Of a stretch of 64,000 nt of DNA, positions 54,685 to 63,995 are shown piece by piece. Origin of the DNA: CAYJAD01 sp964369995 (GTDB taxonomy: Bacteria > Desulfobacterota > Desulfovibrionia > Desulfovibrionales > Desulfovibrionaceae); NCBI GenBank assembly GCA_964369995.1, contig CAYJHH010000003.1:6739-70738 (forward strand), written 5' to 3'. The first letter of the stretch is position 1; every line of letters starts with the position of its first letter. The position numbers and the translations under genes were made by a program. Under the pieces are notes generated by a model that saw only the letters and a list, made by a program, of their open reading frames with translations, did not search any database and had not been told where the DNA came from.

Positions 54685-55185
54685 ATGGCCATGGAAATTG
54701 AAAGAAAGTTTCTTGTGCACGGAAGCCCCTGGCAAGAACTTAGCATTACCGGAACCAAATACACACAAGGCTACCTAAGCACGGACAAAGACCGTGTGGT
54801 GCGCGTGCGCCTGTGCGAGCCTTTAGCCGCGCAGCCCTCCTCTACCTTTACGCCCAAGGCTTTTATTACCATAAAAAGCGCCCTTTCCGGCATAAGCGCT
54901 TCAGAATACGAATACGCCATTCCTTCTGAAGATGCACGTATACTCTTAGATACCTTGGCAACAAAACCCTTCATTGAAAAAATACGCTACAAAATCCCTC
55001 ATGAGCAACATCTGTGGGAAGTAGATGTTTTTTTAGGCATCAATACAGGTCTTGTCTTGGCAGAAATTGAGCTTAGCAATGAACAAGAAAGTTTTATGAC
55101 ACCACCATGGCTTGGTGAAGAGGTGAGCCATGATATGCGTTATAAAAATGTTCATTTAATTACCAATCCTTTTTCTACATGGTAG
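54685..55185 (+). CDS. CYTH-domain protein (triphosphate tunnel metalloenzyme)
   Basis: 166 residues, a single CYTH domain. EIERKFL at residues 4-10 is the ExExK metal/phosphate motif, and alternate charged strands (VVRVRLCE, FITIKSAL, EIELSNE) line the tunnel. Members hydrolyse inorganic triphosphate or thiamine triphosphate, or act as class IV adenylate cyclases; short bacterial forms like this one are mostly triphosphatases. The start is uncertain between the two Met at 1 and 3. It precedes the lactate-dehydrogenase-type gene by 27 bases. Confidence 0.9.
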   Translation: MAMEIERKFLVHGSPWQELSITGTKYTQGYLSTDKDRVVRVRLCEPLAAQPSSTFTPKAFITIKSALSGISASEYEYAIPSEDARILLDTLATKPFIEKIRYKIPHEQHLWEVDVFLGINTGLVLAEIELSNEQESFMTPPWLGEEVSHDMRYKNVHLITNPFSTW

Positions 55186-55212
55186 AATTTTTTCCCACAC
55201 GAGGCACGCATT

Positions 55213-58200
55213 ATGGCTCATAAAGGCCCGCATATTTCCATCTCTCCAGTGTATGTGGTCAACCGCATTCTCCGCATCAATCGTAATGACTTTGAGGAGT
55301 GGCCAGAATCCGTGCGCCACTTGGCCATTGCCATAGCCGAAGAATTATTCCTTGTGGCGTATAATCCTTTTATAGATGCGGAAACTGTACGTCAAAGCGT
55401 GCAAAAGACCTTTGACGCCAATTCGCTGGCTTTGGCGCATCACTATGCCACCAGTATTGGCGAAGGCATTACCATGTTTTGGTCTGCCCATGAAGCGGAA
55501 GTGGCTTTTCGCGGGGAACTTATCGAAGCTTTTCGCTCCATTATGCCGGAGGAATGTATTATTACCCGTCCGGGCGCACTGGTAGAAAACGCCACCGACG
55601 CCACCGACTTGCGCATGGAACTGCCACTTTGTGTTGTGGAACCAAGCACCACGGAACAGGTGGCAGAATTGGTGCGTTTGGCCAATGATAAAAAATTTGC
55701 TCTTATTCCTCGTGGCGGCGGCTCCGGCATGACTGGAGGAGCTGTGCCGGCTCGTAAGCGTACAGTCATTGTAAGCCTTACTCGCTTAACGCGTATTTCG
55801 TCCATTGATACCGACAACCTCACCTTTACCTGTGAAGCGGGCTTACTTACCCACGAAGCCATTAAGGCTGCAGATGCTAAAGGACTTTTCTTTTCCATAG
55901 ATCCGGCCTCAAAATTAGCCTCCACCATAGGGGGTAATATTGCAGAAAATGCCGGTGGCCCTTGCGCTTTTGAATACGGCACCACGCTTGATAACTTGCT
56001 CTGGTGGCGCATGGTGACCCCCACCGGTGAAATCATTACTGTGGAGCGCAAAAATCATCCTCGCCATAAAATTCTCCCCAATGAGCACGCCATTTTTGAA
56101 ATCAAGGACATGTCAGGCGGCGTACGAAATGTGGTGCAACTGCATGGCGAAGAAGTACGGCTGCCTGGCCTTGGCAAAGATGTAACCAACAAAGCTTTGG
56201 GTGGCCTTCCCGGTATGCAAAAGGAAGGGGTGGATGGCCTCATTACAGAAGCAAGCTTCGTACTTCACAAAAAACCTAAATACTCTAAAGTTATCGTGCT
56301 GGAATTTTTTGGCAGATCCATGCACCCTGCCGCCGTGGTCATTGGCGAGCTTGTAAAATTACGCGATCAAATACGCCAAGATGGTGATTATGCCAGTATT
56401 TCCGCTCTGGAAGAATTTAACGTAAAATATGTTCAAGCCATTGGGTACAAAAGAAAATCTACCCAATACGAAGGCGACCCCATATCCGTTATCATAGTAC
56501 AAGTGGACGGCGATGATGAAGCCTTATTAGAAAAATGTATGCAAGCCATTGTGGCTGTGGTGGAACAGCAAGATAATGTGGACTGCTCTGTAGCTAAAGA
56601 CGCTAAGGAAGCCGAGCTTTTTTGGGAAGATAGACACAAACTCTCAGCCATAGCCAAGCGCACTTCTGGTTTTAAAATCAATGAAGACGTGGTTATCCCC
56701 ATGGCTCGTATTCCTGACTTTGCTCTCTTTTTGGAACAGCTCAACTTAGAGTGTGTGGCCTCAGCTTTCCGTCATGCCATGCAATCTGTAGGGCGTTTGC
56801 CAGGCTTTCCCTTAGAAGACAAAGAGTTTAACCGTGAGTTTTCTTACATTTCCAAAGTGGCGCAAGGTGATGTGTCCGCCACGGAAGTGAGCGATGAAGA
56901 AATGTTCTTACGCGCTGTGCTCTTTCTTAAACAAATTGCCACTAAATATGCCGTATTAGAGAAAAAAATACTACAAATCATTGATTATATGTACGCTAGC
57001 CGCATTGTGGTAGCCAGTCATATGCACGCAGGCGATGGCAATTGCCACGTCAATATCCCTGTGAACTCCAGTGACCACCATATGCTGGAAGAAGCAGAAC
57101 ATGTGGCGGCGCGCGTTATGCACACAGCCCAAGATATGGGCGGCGCTGTTTCCGGAGAGCATGGCATAGGCATCACTAAAATTGCCTTCTTACACCAAGA
57201 TAAAATTAATGATTTGCGTGAATTTAAAGAAAGAGTGGACCCTCGCGATATTTTAAATCCCGCCAAGCTTATTAATAAAGAACTGCCAGTACGTCCTTTT
57301 ACCTTCTCTTTTAATGGACTTATCAACGACATTAAAGAAAGTGGTCTGCCAGATAAAGAACAGCTTATGGATTTGCTTAGTCTGGTGCAAAACTGCACAC
57401 GCTGTGGAAAATGCAAGCATGTATGCTCCATGACCTATCCGGAACGCTCCATGCAATGGCATCCGCGCAATAAAAATATGGTACTCGGCATGCTCTTAGA
57501 GGCAGTGTACTATATACAGGCCAACACAGGGCGCATGGATGAAAGACTGTTGCAGCATATCAATGATATTTTTGAGCATTGCACAGCTTGTGGGCGCTGT
57601 ACCGCCGTATGCCCCGTGAAAATCCCTTCGGGAGAAGTGGCCTTGGCTTTGCGTACCATGTTAGAATCTAAAGGCAATGGTGGCCATCCTATTAAATCTC
57701 GTGCTTTGCGCTGGCTCATGGTGGACCCGCAAAAACGCATTCCTAAAGCAGCCAAGTTAGCATCTGTGGGACAAAAAACACAAAATAAATTTGTGGGCTT
57801 TATCCCCCAAAGCTGGCGCAAAAAAATTCAAAGTCCGCTCTTTTCCGGTAAAGGTGCCAAGATTGGGTATACCAATCTCTATGAATCCATGAAGCTACAG
57901 CGCGGGCATATTTTCACCCCAGCTCTAGAAGACACCATAAGCCCCAAACCTGCAGTCATTTACTTCACAGGTTGTGGTGGTTCGCTCTTTTATGATCGCA
58001 TTGGCATGGCTTCCATTTTGCTCTTACTCAAAGCAGGGCATAGCGTCATAGTGCCTCCGCGGCATTTGTGCTGTGGCTACCCCCTACTCACGGCAGGATT
58101 GGAAAAACCCTTCAGGCGCAACCGTGAAAATGTTCGCAAGCTTTTGGCCGAGCTCTTAGAAGAAGCTTGTGCGGCGCATTTTGACACCCATTATGTGGTC

Positions 58201-58743
58201 ACGTCCTGCGGCACTTGCATTGAAGGCATTGAACCCATTACGCAGCAGTTAGGGCTTGAGCATAAAGATGCCATACAATTGGCTTTAGAAGGCATTGCGC
58301 CTGAAGCCAATTTAGAGGGAGCGCCTCGCTTGTATCACGAATCTTGCCATACAGAATGGGCAGGCATACATAAGGTCAAAGGCCGAAAAGCTCTTTTACG
58401 CACTTTATCCACCTTTACCGGTGCCAACTTTATAACCTCACCCGGTTGTTGCGGTGAATCAGGCATGGGTGCCATGACCTCGCCTCATATTTATAATATT
58501 TTACGTGAACGCAAGAGTAGTAATATTGCCGAATCCTTAAGTTCCTATGCAGGCCCTATCATCGTATCTTGCCCTTCTTGTAAGGTGGGCATAGGACGCG
58601 TTTTAGAAAATCTTAATATTAAACGCGCGGTACTACACACCGCAGAGTGGTTGGCACAGCATTTAGATGGCCCAGAATGGCGTCAAACCTTTAAAAGAAA
58701 AGTGCATGATACCCGCGGCCATGTGCGGAAAATAAAAGTATAA
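55213..58743 (+). CDS. FAD/iron-sulfur oxidoreductase, D-lactate dehydrogenase type
   Basis: 1176 residues. N-terminal FAD domain (about 140-370; RGGGSGMTGGAVP and IDPASKLASTIGGNIAENAGG), FAD-oxidase C-terminal domain (about 420-700; HMHAGDGNCHVNIP and SGEHGIGITK), then two ferredoxin-like motifs (NCTRCGKCKHVC and HCTACGRCTAVCP) and two CCG domains (YFTGCGGSLF...LCCGYPLL and CHTEWAG...SPGCCGESG) in the C-terminal part (about 900-1120). It would oxidise D-lactate or a similar 2-hydroxy acid and pass electrons to a membrane or soluble acceptor. The fusion of what is elsewhere two or three subunits is typical of Desulfovibrio. Confidence 0.9.
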   Translation: MAHKGPHISISPVYVVNRILRINRNDFEEWPESVRHLAIAIAEELFLVAYNPFIDAETVRQSVQKTFDANSLALAHHYATSIGEGITMFWSAHEAEVAFRGELIEAFRSIMPEECIITRPGALVENATDATDLRMELPLCVVEPSTTEQVAELVRLANDKKFALIPRGGGSGMTGGAVPARKRTVIVSLTRLTRISSIDTDNLTFTCEAGLLTHEAIKAADAKGLFFSIDPASKLASTIGGNIAENAGGPCAFEYGTTLDNLLWWRMVTPTGEIITVERKNHPRHKILPNEHAIFEIKDMSGGVRNVVQLHGEEVRLPGLGKDVTNKALGGLPGMQKEGVDGLITEASFVLHKKPKYSKVIVLEFFGRSMHPAAVVIGELVKLRDQIRQDGDYASISALEEFNVKYVQAIGYKRKSTQYEGDPISVIIVQVDGDDEALLEKCMQAIVAVVEQQDNVDCSVAKDAKEAELFWEDRHKLSAIAKRTSGFKINEDVVIPMARIPDFALFLEQLNLECVASAFRHAMQSVGRLPGFPLEDKEFNREFSYISKVAQGDVSATEVSDEEMFLRAVLFLKQIATKYAVLEKKILQIIDYMYASRIVVASHMHAGDGNCHVNIPVNSSDHHMLEEAEHVAARVMHTAQDMGGAVSGEHGIGITKIAFLHQDKINDLREFKERVDPRDILNPAKLINKELPVRPFTFSFNGLINDIKESGLPDKEQLMDLLSLVQNCTRCGKCKHVCSMTYPERSMQWHPRNKNMVLGMLLEAVYYIQANTGRMDERLLQHINDIFEHCTACGRCTAVCPVKIPSGEVALALRTMLESKGNGGHPIKSRALRWLMVDPQKRIPKAAKLASVGQKTQNKFVGFIPQSWRKKIQSPLFSGKGAKIGYTNLYESMKLQRGHIFTPALEDTISPKPAVIYFTGCGGSLFYDRIGMASILLLLKAGHSVIVPPRHLCCGYPLLTAGLEKPFRRNRENVRKLLAELLEEACAAHFDTHYVVTSCGTCIEGIEPITQQLGLEHKDAIQLALEGIAPEANLEGAPRLYHESCHTEWAGIHKVKGRKALLRTLSTFTGANFITSPGCCGESGMGAMTSPHIYNILRERKSSNIAESLSSYAGPIIVSCPSCKVGIGRVLENLNIKRAVLHTAEWLAQHLDGPEWRQTFKRKVHDTRGHVRKIKV

Positions 58744-58750
58744 TAGAAAA

Positions 58751-58778
58751 AAGGGAGGTTTTTCCTCCCTTTTTTTAT
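58751..58778 (+). terminator. Intrinsic terminator after the lactate-dehydrogenase-type gene
   Basis: AAGGGAGG, a short T loop, CCTCCCTT and a T-run. Confidence 0.9.
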
Positions 58779-58886
58779 TTTTTCTATTTTTTTTGCCTTT
58801 AAGGTTTTATAACTATTGCCCATTTTAGCCCCAGGATAAAATAAAGATACGAAAGAGTGAATTTTCACAATAAGCTGTTGCTATTG

Positions 58887-58901
58887 TGGCAGGTTTTTTG
58901 T
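58887..58901 (+). promoter_or_regulatory. Imperfect sigma-54-like promoter before the TMEM43-like gene
   Basis: TGGCAGG-N4-TTGT. The -24 TGGCA is perfect; the -12 reads TTGT, not the expected TTGC. The predicted start lies about 20 bases before the start codon. Weak support because the -12 GC is usually invariant. Confidence 0.3.
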
Positions 58902-58933
58902 AATATTGAGCTGTAAATCTAAGGGAGGTTTTT

Positions 58934-60067
58934 ATGTCTGAAGAACAAAGATCTTATGCGAAAGGTTCAGAAGCAACTCTGAACAGATTTATGTCTCATG
59001 AAGAAAAACAAGATACACCACCGGTATTTTTTCTTATACTGGGTGCATTTCTTATCTTTCTATTTGGCTCTGCCCTCTTTTCCATGGAAAAGCACTTTGC
59101 TGAACAAAAGAGTGCCCTTAGCTATATTAACCAACAAGCCATTGCCTTACCTAGCGTAAGTAGCGTCGATGGCGCTTTTAATGGCAAATTAGTGCATGCA
59201 CAAGGCAGCGCCTCCACAAGTGATACCATTGTGGATGAACGCTTTGGCATTGCCATCAAAGCCTTGGGGCTCATTTATAAAGTAGAATATTATCAAGACA
59301 TTGATACAGGGGACAGTTCTGATGTGGACTGGAGCAACAGACCTGCAAGATATTTGAATCCACAAGACTATGAACTCAATTCAAGAATTGCGCCGGATTT
59401 AAATAATGAAGTTGTCTATGCTCAAAATGCCAAACTTGGCGTCTATGACTTAGGCCCCAAGCTTTTACAAGGATTAAGAAGCACAGAACCACTGGATCTT
59501 AAGATAAATCCTGAGCAATTAGAAATTTTACATACAGCAATACTCGAGGCTGGAAAAAAAGCTTTACACACACCAGATAGCGTGGCCATGTATTTAAAAG
59601 CACTACAGCAAGGGGAAAATCCCAGATCATTGGTGAAAATTGTAGACAATAGCCTGTATTTTGGCTTTAATCCCAGCGACCCTCAACTGGGTGACACTCG
59701 TTTGACTTTTTACATTATTCCAGAGCAAGATGTCAGCATTGTAGCTACTGTTGATAATACAACCTTTAGAGCTTATAGGGAGCCCAATGGAAGTATTATT
59801 CCTTTGATTTATGCCGGTAAGGTGGATACACAAGAAGTCATTGACTTACGTTTTGCTGAAGACAAAAGCAACGCCTGGAGCTTAAGATTATTATTCTTGT
59901 TGCTCATTATTTTTGGCGCGCGCATGATTGTCTCTTATTACAGAAAAGACGCTGCAGAAAAGAATGAAGAAACCATTCTGACAAACATGAATCCATGGGG
60001 ACCAAGCATCCTTTTAGGTTTTGTTTTGGCAGTACTTATCTCCTTCTCAGGTCAGTTATTTGCATAA
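58934..60067 (+). CDS. TMEM43-like membrane protein
   Basis: 377 residues. One helix at about 30-52, a large extracytoplasmic part, two helices at the end (about 313-330 and 354-372). The segments NGKLVHAQGSASTSDTIVDERFGI and IKALGLIYKVEYYQ are those of the TMEM43/LUMA family (also found in bacteria), whose function is unknown; links with membrane organisation are proposed for eukaryotes. AAGGGAGG is the ribosome site. It is monocistronic, between two terminators. The central part (about 150-300) has no clear homologue that I recognise. Confidence 0.78.
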   Translation: MSEEQRSYAKGSEATLNRFMSHEEKQDTPPVFFLILGAFLIFLFGSALFSMEKHFAEQKSALSYINQQAIALPSVSSVDGAFNGKLVHAQGSASTSDTIVDERFGIAIKALGLIYKVEYYQDIDTGDSSDVDWSNRPARYLNPQDYELNSRIAPDLNNEVVYAQNAKLGVYDLGPKLLQGLRSTEPLDLKINPEQLEILHTAILEAGKKALHTPDSVAMYLKALQQGENPRSLVKIVDNSLYFGFNPSDPQLGDTRLTFYIIPEQDVSIVATVDNTTFRAYREPNGSIIPLIYAGKVDTQEVIDLRFAEDKSNAWSLRLLFLLLIIFGARMIVSYYRKDAAEKNEETILTNMNPWGPSILLGFVLAVLISFSGQLFA

Positions 60068-60089
60068 AATCTCCTTCCCATATAACTGA

Positions 60090-60134
60090 AAAAGAGCCTT
60101 GCTCCCGTACTACACGGATAAGCAAGGCTCTTTT
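60090..60134. terminator. Bidirectional terminator after the TMEM43-like gene
   Basis: AAAAGAGCCTTGCT and AGCAAGGCTCTTTT form a 14-bp stem with an inner CCGT/ACGG helix; T-rich on either strand. It separates the converging TMEM43-like and AEC genes. Confidence 0.9.
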
Positions 60135-60177
60135 GTTTTTATAAGCTCCTACGCCTGCATACAAGCCTCATGGCATA

Positions 60178-61221
60178 TTATGTGAGCATTTGTACCACAG
60201 CAACAACCAAAGGCATAGAACCCACAGAAAGTAACGTTCCAATCAAAACAGCGTTGGCGCAGCCTACTTCCAAAGCATTGTACTTTACCGCCACAATATG
60301 GCACATAATAGCCGACGGCATGGCGCATAAAATGGCCATGGTGGCTAAGCTTACCCCAGTTCCACCAAAAGCCGCACCTATAATATATACCAAAAATGGT
60401 GTCAAAAAAAGCTTTACTAGTATCATTATACCTTGTGACATGGCCTGTGTCACATTTGCTTCCCAAACTTTCTGACTGCGCGCTTGGGTAGCTCCCCCAA
60501 AATCCGTCACCACTTGAACATTTGTATTATCTATATTTCTTTGCCTCATGGAGTTTAATTGCTCAGCCACGGACATACCCATACAAAAAAGCGCACAAGG
60601 GGCTGAAGCTGAACCAAGAAGCTCCGCCATATGCATGATGGAGCTATGAATGGGAATGTCTCCAAAGCCCACCACCATACCCAAGGTAGCGCCTATGAGA
60701 GCAGGATTAGTATACAATGAGCGCATTATGTGGAGCATGGTAGCACTGCAATTTTTTTCATGCTGAGCACAATTATTATTCACAGAAAGCATAACGTCCG
60801 CCAAGACAAAAGAAACCGTGGGCGCTAAAGCCACCAAACCAGCCATGGCCTTAGCCTCAGAATCTCCAGGGTATAATAATAAAATAGTAGGCAAGCCCAT
60901 AAAAGCTACATTGGGAAAACAAGCCGTTAACCCACCGGAAAGGCTTTCTTGTAAAGAGAGTTTTACAGCACGTAATAAAAATGTAGCTATGGCCTGAGCC
61001 ATAAGCAAACCTATGATGCAGCCAAGTACAGGCATAAGAGAAATATGCTTTAAATCCACAGAAGCCATAAGGTAGAAAAGCAACACGGGCAAAGAGTACC
61101 AATAAATAAATTGGTTTAAGCAAGATGCCGTATTGGAAGGTAAAAGCTGTTGCCTATGAGCCACCATACCCATAAGCATAATACCAAACACGGGTATCAG
61201 CGTTGTAATAATTATAAGCAT
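60178..61221 (-). CDS. AEC-family (auxin efflux carrier-type) transporter
   Basis: 347 residues with about ten helices in two halves. The first half has FGIMLMGMVAHRQQLLPSNTASCLNQFIYWYSLPVLLFY, the second ALFCMGMSVAEQ and PFLVYIIGAAFGGTGV, matching AEC transporters, which in bacteria export or exchange small organic acids such as malate. The substrate is unknown. A hydrophilic loop (about 210-245) lies between the two halves. It follows the LysE-family gene by 52 bases on the same strand. Confidence 0.9.
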   Translation of the reverse strand: MLIIITTLIPVFGIMLMGMVAHRQQLLPSNTASCLNQFIYWYSLPVLLFYLMASVDLKHISLMPVLGCIIGLLMAQAIATFLLRAVKLSLQESLSGGLTACFPNVAFMGLPTILLLYPGDSEAKAMAGLVALAPTVSFVLADVMLSVNNNCAQHEKNCSATMLHIMRSLYTNPALIGATLGMVVGFGDIPIHSSIMHMAELLGSASAPCALFCMGMSVAEQLNSMRQRNIDNTNVQVVTDFGGATQARSQKVWEANVTQAMSQGIMILVKLFLTPFLVYIIGAAFGGTGVSLATMAILCAMPSAIMCHIVAVKYNALEVGCANAVLIGTLLSVGSMPLVVAVVQMLT

Positions 61222-61273
61222 TAGACAATTCCTACATTAGTAAGTCACATGGCGCATTTTAAACGTCACTATT

Positions 61274-61855
61274 TTAGATAAATAATGCCACGGCGCAATA
61301 CACCATGCATAAGGCTAAAAAAGTGTTGGCAAAGCGTGCGTATTGCGTAAATACTTTTTTAAGCACAGCCCCTTGCCATGCCCAAAGCATGGTACCTGCA
61401 AAGCCCATGCATGCTAAGACCATGGCCCAAAAAACAACCATGGGCATATGCCCTTGATAGTGTGGCAACACAAATACCTGTATGGAGAACAGGCTATACA
61501 CGTATAATTTTACATTAAAAAATTGTATAAGCATGCCGGAGGCAAACAAACATGGTACATGCTTTTGGCGTAAATCTGTGGACGCTGTAAAAATTTTCCA
61601 CGCTAAATACAATATATAAAGCGCCCCCAACACTTGCATGGGAAACTCTATGCTAGGCAATAAACCAAACACAGCATGCATGGTCACCGCACATAAAAGC
61701 ACCACCAGACTCATTCCCAACCAAACGCCTAGAGCAAAACCTAGGCTGCGCTTGAATCCTCCAGAGGTCGCATTGGCCATGGACATGATATTCTGAGGGC
61801 TTGGAGTCATCGCTACCACTGCCGCATAGATTAAAAAAGAAGTAAAATCGAACAT
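61274..61855 (-). CDS. LysE-family amino acid exporter
   Basis: 193 residues with about six helices. FLIYAAVVAMTPSPQNIMSMANATSGGFKRSLGFALGVWLG is the diagnostic N-terminal motif of LysE/RhtB exporters (P-x-P after a Thr). A short Lys-rich cytoplasmic loop precedes helix 4. The substrate is probably an amino acid such as lysine, threonine or homoserine lactone; it cannot be determined. The preceding gene ends in a terminator, so it is likely independent with the AEC gene. Confidence 0.9.
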   Translation of the reverse strand: MFDFTSFLIYAAVVAMTPSPQNIMSMANATSGGFKRSLGFALGVWLGMSLVVLLCAVTMHAVFGLLPSIEFPMQVLGALYILYLAWKIFTASTDLRQKHVPCLFASGMLIQFFNVKLYVYSLFSIQVFVLPHYQGHMPMVVFWAMVLACMGFAGTMLWAWQGAVLKKVFTQYARFANTFLALCMVYCAVALFI

Positions 61856-61865
61856 GATACACCTA

Positions 61866-61892
61866 AAAACGCCTAACTTTTACAAGCTAGGC
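61866..61892 (-). terminator. Terminator after the C_GCAxxG_C_C gene
   Basis: Minus-strand GCCTAGCTT and AAGTTAGGC (one G-T wobble) with a 4-base loop, followed by GTTTTT. Confidence 0.75.
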
Positions 61893-61902
61893 GCCTCTGT
61901 TA

Positions 61903-62334
61903 TTAACAACCAAATTCTTCGAGCAATTGCACCGCTGTGGTAAGTGTTGCTTTGCATTTCACCTTTTTTGTTTCCTTAACGGCTTCCATACCTTCAGGTG
62001 TATTGATGTCATGTCCAAGCAAGTTTTGACATCGCACCATGCCAAAGGTATCGCGAAAGCGCTGCATATATTCACGCCCTTTGGCTTTACAGGCTTTTTT
62101 ATTTTCTTTGTCATCGGCTCTTTCTGAACCATATTTTAAGCCTAGCACCAACATACCCCCCACAGCCGCACCGCACACTTCGCCCACACACATGCCGCCG
62201 CCCAACATGGTGGCAGTGCGCATCATATCTTCACGGCTCATGCCATAATCTTCACAAAAAGCACAGGCCACGGCTTGAGCGCAATTGGCGCCTTCTTTTT
62301 TAATAGCAAACATTTTTTCAAGTTTTTCAGACAT
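61903..62334 (-). CDS. C_GCAxxG_C_C family protein
   Basis: 143 residues from the ATG at 62334, which is preceded by GAGAGG; an earlier ATG at 62349 overlaps that site. The family signature is readable: NCAQAVACAFCEDYG, then GGGMCVGEVCGAAVGGMLVLG, and a C-terminal CKA. These small Cys-rich proteins are widespread in anaerobes, probably redox- or metal-linked, without a known function. It is 68 bases downstream of the NAD(P)HX-dehydratase-like gene. Confidence 0.9.
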   Translation of the reverse strand: MSEKLEKMFAIKKEGANCAQAVACAFCEDYGMSREDMMRTATMLGGGMCVGEVCGAAVGGMLVLGLKYGSERADDKENKKACKAKGREYMQRFRDTFGMVRCQNLLGHDINTPEGMEAVKETKKVKCKATLTTAVQLLEEFGC

Positions 62335-62402
62335 TTTTTCCTCTCTCATCTATAAAAAGTTAAAGGCAGTGCATACCATAGGCTTAGATAGATGTAAATT
62401 TA

Positions 62403-63284
62403 TTATATGCTTTGCATTACCTTATCTAAGGCTTCACACAAACGCGGAGTAAGTTCGCTTACCTGTGTGGCCGGTGTGGGCTGCACCAAATCAGCCAAAA
62501 CACGATTGGTCCTAGCCGCCACCAAACAAGCCTCATGTAAAACAAAACCGCTAGCTAAAAGCCCTGTGACAAGTCCCGTAACCAAATCTCCCGTGCCGCC
62601 AATGGCCTCCATGGTATCCACAGAAGGAGCCTGCACCGTGTGCAAAATTTCCTTCCCCGCAACAATATAATCTGTATGCCCTTTAATAATCAAATTCTTA
62701 GCCACATTGCCATGGGCATGCGCCCGCTCTAAAAGCTCCTCTATGGAGTCAGGTTTATCCAACAAAAACCCGCGGGTATAAAAGGGGTGCGGTGCCAATT
62801 CATCAGCTAAAAAAGCCATTTCGCCCACATCGGGCGTAAATAAATCGTAACTATCAGCATAACCGCTCATTTTTGCCACATACATAAAGCCAGCATCGGC
62901 CACTAACATGGGGCGCGCATTACCCGTTATTTGCTCATAAGCATCCACAGCCATAAGCACCCTATTATGCCCATCCACATCGGGAAAAAGATAATGAAAG
63001 GTCACACCTTGTACATGCCATGTGGCTAAATTTTCAGCAAAATGCGCATACAAAGCGCCACTACCATGACCCTTTCCCCTATCTCCTGCACATAATATAT
63101 GCGGCGCTTCTTTACCCAAATGCGCACACACCAAGGTGGCCGCCGTGGCTAGGGTTTCAAGGCCACGCTCAACGCGCAGCACATTTCCCTTGCTATCCAC
63201 CACATGGGCGCCCTCCAAGGTATATACACCTTGCACCAATTGCCCTTCTGCCAACTGCGGCGACGTTCCTGCTATGAGCCACAT
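62403..63284 (-). CDS. NAD(P)H-hydrate dehydratase-like (YjeF C-terminal / ribokinase-fold) protein
   Basis: 293 residues. The ribokinase-like features FTPDVGEMAFLAD, NLIIKGHTDYIV and especially MEAIGGTGDLVTGLVTGLLASG (the G-x-G-D anion hole with the catalytic Asp) match the ADP/ATP-dependent NAD(P)HX dehydratase domain, here without the N-terminal epimerase. It repairs hydrated NAD(P)H, but the N-terminal 60 residues (GVYTLEGAHVVDSKGNVL) are not typical, so a related sugar or cofactor kinase is possible. It begins within the DUF3343-like gene (13-base overlap), so the two are translationally coupled. Confidence 0.8.
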   Translation of the reverse strand: MWLIAGTSPQLAEGQLVQGVYTLEGAHVVDSKGNVLRVERGLETLATAATLVCAHLGKEAPHILCAGDRGKGHGSGALYAHFAENLATWHVQGVTFHYLFPDVDGHNRVLMAVDAYEQITGNARPMLVADAGFMYVAKMSGYADSYDLFTPDVGEMAFLADELAPHPFYTRGFLLDKPDSIEELLERAHAHGNVAKNLIIKGHTDYIVAGKEILHTVQAPSVDTMEAIGGTGDLVTGLVTGLLASGFVLHEACLVAARTNRVLADLVQPTPATQVSELTPRLCEALDKVMQSI

Positions 63285-63841
63285 AACAGCCTCCTAGCTT
63301 CACTAAAGGCCTTTTGCAAAGAATAACAGCACAGGGTTTGCCCCATATGCCGTGGCTCTTGCGCTTCATCCAAGGTTAAGCCCATGAGCTTATGCGCTAA
63401 ATACGGCACATCAGGGCAACCGCCACCGGAAATATTCACTATGATTCTACTTTCTTTTTCCACGGTAATTTTCATATTGGCGGCGCGCACCATGAGCCAT
63501 TGCCCATAATCTTTCACATGATACAAGGACACAGGCTCCAGCATATTATGCGCCAAAGGCAACACCTGTAAGGGGGCATTGCTTGCTTTATGCAATACCT
63601 CCAATATGCCCACCTCATACATGAGCTCCACCACCAAAATCATGTCACAGCCACTGTGTAAATCCGGCGGCGGGCCTTGTACTTCTACGGCAAAACCTGC
63701 TTCCCGCAAGATGGTCTCTGCCTGTATAACCTCGCCCGTATGAGCAAAGACAAGCATACCCCTGTCAGAAATAAGTGGCGCTTTTTCAGATTTTTTTTCT
63801 GTATTGGTGAAAAACTTTTTTATCTTGCTAAGAAAAGTCAT
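63272..63841 (-). CDS. DUF3343-like putative Se/S carrier protein
   Basis: 189 residues. The segment GMLVFAHTGEVIQAETILREAGFAVEVQGPPPDLHSGCDMIL fits the DUF3343 domain, a small alpha/beta fold annotated as putative selenium/sulfur carrier-like, with one Cys in the conserved turn. A second half with NISGGGCPDVPYLAHKLMG and a CC pair is not part of the usual domain. It is the first gene of the group with the NAD(P)HX-dehydratase-like and C_GCAxxG_C_C genes, all Cys- or cofactor-linked. The exact role is unknown. Confidence 0.65.
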   Translation of the reverse strand: MTFLSKIKKFFTNTEKKSEKAPLISDRGMLVFAHTGEVIQAETILREAGFAVEVQGPPPDLHSGCDMILVVELMYEVGILEVLHKASNAPLQVLPLAHNMLEPVSLYHVKDYGQWLMVRAANMKITVEKESRIIVNISGGGCPDVPYLAHKLMGLTLDEAQEPRHMGQTLCCYSLQKAFSEARRLLCGS

Positions 63842-63974
63842 ATATTACTCTTTAGTTTCCCTTCCCATGCCCTCCCCTTCAAAAACCCCCATGACGGCGT
63901 ACTTTCTCCTTCATAAAAGTTATTAACCGCGCTTAGTCCAGCAAGGCACAAATAAAGCGCGTTTTGAAAGGAGA

Positions 63975-63995
63975 GGGGTAGGGTTTGGGGAGGGG
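63975..63995 (+). other. G-quadruplex-prone stretch at the right edge
   Basis: GGGG-TA-GGG-TTT-GGGG-A-GGGG: four G-runs with loops of 2, 3 and 1 base. It lies about 135 bases upstream of the DUF3343-like gene, on the strand opposite to its transcript. Confidence 0.7.
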
